This document shows positions 5,430-5,664 of a stretch of 5,664 nucleotides of DNA, one piece after another (position 1 is the first letter of the stretch; each line of letters starts with the position of its first letter). The translations under genes were made by a program, and so were the position numbers. The DNA is taken from NCBI GenBank assembly GCA_021805405.1, contig JAJZFK010000480.1, positions 1-5,664 of the forward strand. The letters run 5' to 3'. Under the pieces are notes generated by a model that saw only the letters and a list, made by a program, of their open reading frames with translations, did not search any database and was not told the DNA's origin. The stretch is from a bacterium. GTDB taxonomy: Bacteria; Armatimonadota; Chthonomonadetes; Chthonomonadales; Chthonomonadaceae.

Positions 5430-5664
5430 CTACTTCACAGGCTCTAGTTTAGCCATAGAGAGCAACAGTTTCTTAGGTCCAATTTGAGCGAAAGCCACCT
5501 CTACGGTGGTGTCGTCAGCGGCCTCCACGACGTTTAGAACTACGCCGGTACCAAACTGAACATGCTTCACGCGCTGCCCGACGCGTAAGCCAGAACTGCC
5601 GATGGAGGCTTTAAGGCGCTTATCTCTGGCAGGAGACGAGGGCGCATCTGTCCACAAACGGGCA
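5430..5664 (-). CDS. PcrA/UvrD-type DNA helicase, C-terminal end only
   Basis: The frame runs off the right edge of the window, so only about the last 77 residues are present. A TTG at 5657 could formally start a 75-residue protein, but the residues before it are open (Ala-Arg-Leu-Trp), and the domain is a known C-terminal tail. The visible part is a low-complexity linker (WTDAPSSPARDKRLKASIG) followed by the Tudor-like fold: VGQRVKHVQFGTGVVLNV, a short acidic turn, then VEVAFAQIGPKKLLLSMAKLEPV. This matches the C-terminal domain of PcrA/UvrD superfamily-1 helicases, which in known members contacts RNA polymerase during repair. The motor domains lie outside the window, so PcrA cannot be told from UvrD. 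It is the first visible gene of a run that continues with transketolase 68 bases later. Confidence 0.85.
   Translation of the reverse strand, partial: ARLWTDAPSSPARDKRLKASIGSSGLRVGQRVKHVQFGTGVVLNVVEAADDTTVEVAFAQIGPKKLLLSMAKLEPVK

Noticed and set aside
1..5664. CRISPR array, tRNA or rRNA gene, insertion sequence or toxin-antitoxin pair
   Set aside because: No regularly spaced repeats, cloverleaf, rRNA signature, transposase motif or paired small genes were seen on either strand.

Overview
The window reads as a piece of a bacterial chromosome of moderate GC content (sampled lines of the phosphotransferase gene give roughly 47-50 %). The lineage cannot be fixed from sequence alone. The lipoyl-domain E2, the single-chain animal-type transketolase and the PcrA/UvrD tail fit a free-living bacterium with ordinary central metabolism, and a Chloroflexota-like or related lineage is only a guess. 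The first ~330 bases stand apart at about 66 % GC by hand count.

Layout. 1-348 (+): the end of a GC-rich gene for a coiled-coil plus helix-turn-helix protein that stops abruptly where its wing should be, at the same place where base composition drops. 381-1217 (+): a PPK2-family polyphosphate:nucleotide phosphotransferase with a strong ribosome binding site and a GTG start. 1218-1434: a spacer with two hairpins, one terminator-like, then a good sigma-70-type promoter. 1435-2004 (+): a GNAT N-acetyltransferase. 2005-2086: a short spacer between convergent genes, with a nested inverted repeat. 5664-2087 (-): three genes in one direction, namely the 3' end of a PcrA/UvrD-type helicase, a complete transketolase, and a complete lipoyl-bearing 2-oxo acid dehydrogenase E2 acyltransferase. 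Gaps of 68 and 65 bases separate them, so they are probably co-transcribed.

How the genes relate. Transketolase (pentose phosphate pathway, ThDP-dependent) and E2 (acyl transfer to CoA) are both central carbon enzymes, but no E1 or E3 subunit is visible, so the partners of this E2 are unknown. The E2 is unusual in two ways. It seems to carry two peripheral-subunit-binding domains in tandem, and the catalytic motif reads DHRVTNG, with Asn where Asp is usual. PPK2 and the acetyltransferase show no clear functional link to the minus-strand genes.

The most interesting structure is the 65-base transketolase-E2 spacer. It holds three segments that can form two mutually exclusive hairpins on the minus-strand mRNA. 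One is a 12-bp stem and the other is an 8-bp stem that captures half of the E2 Shine-Dalgarno sequence. The first contains a G-U pair that is a pair only in the minus-strand RNA. A 22-codon reading frame rich in Ile/Val/Cys codons runs through the structure and overlaps the E2 start. This could be a translational switch or attenuator, but that is inference from one sequence.
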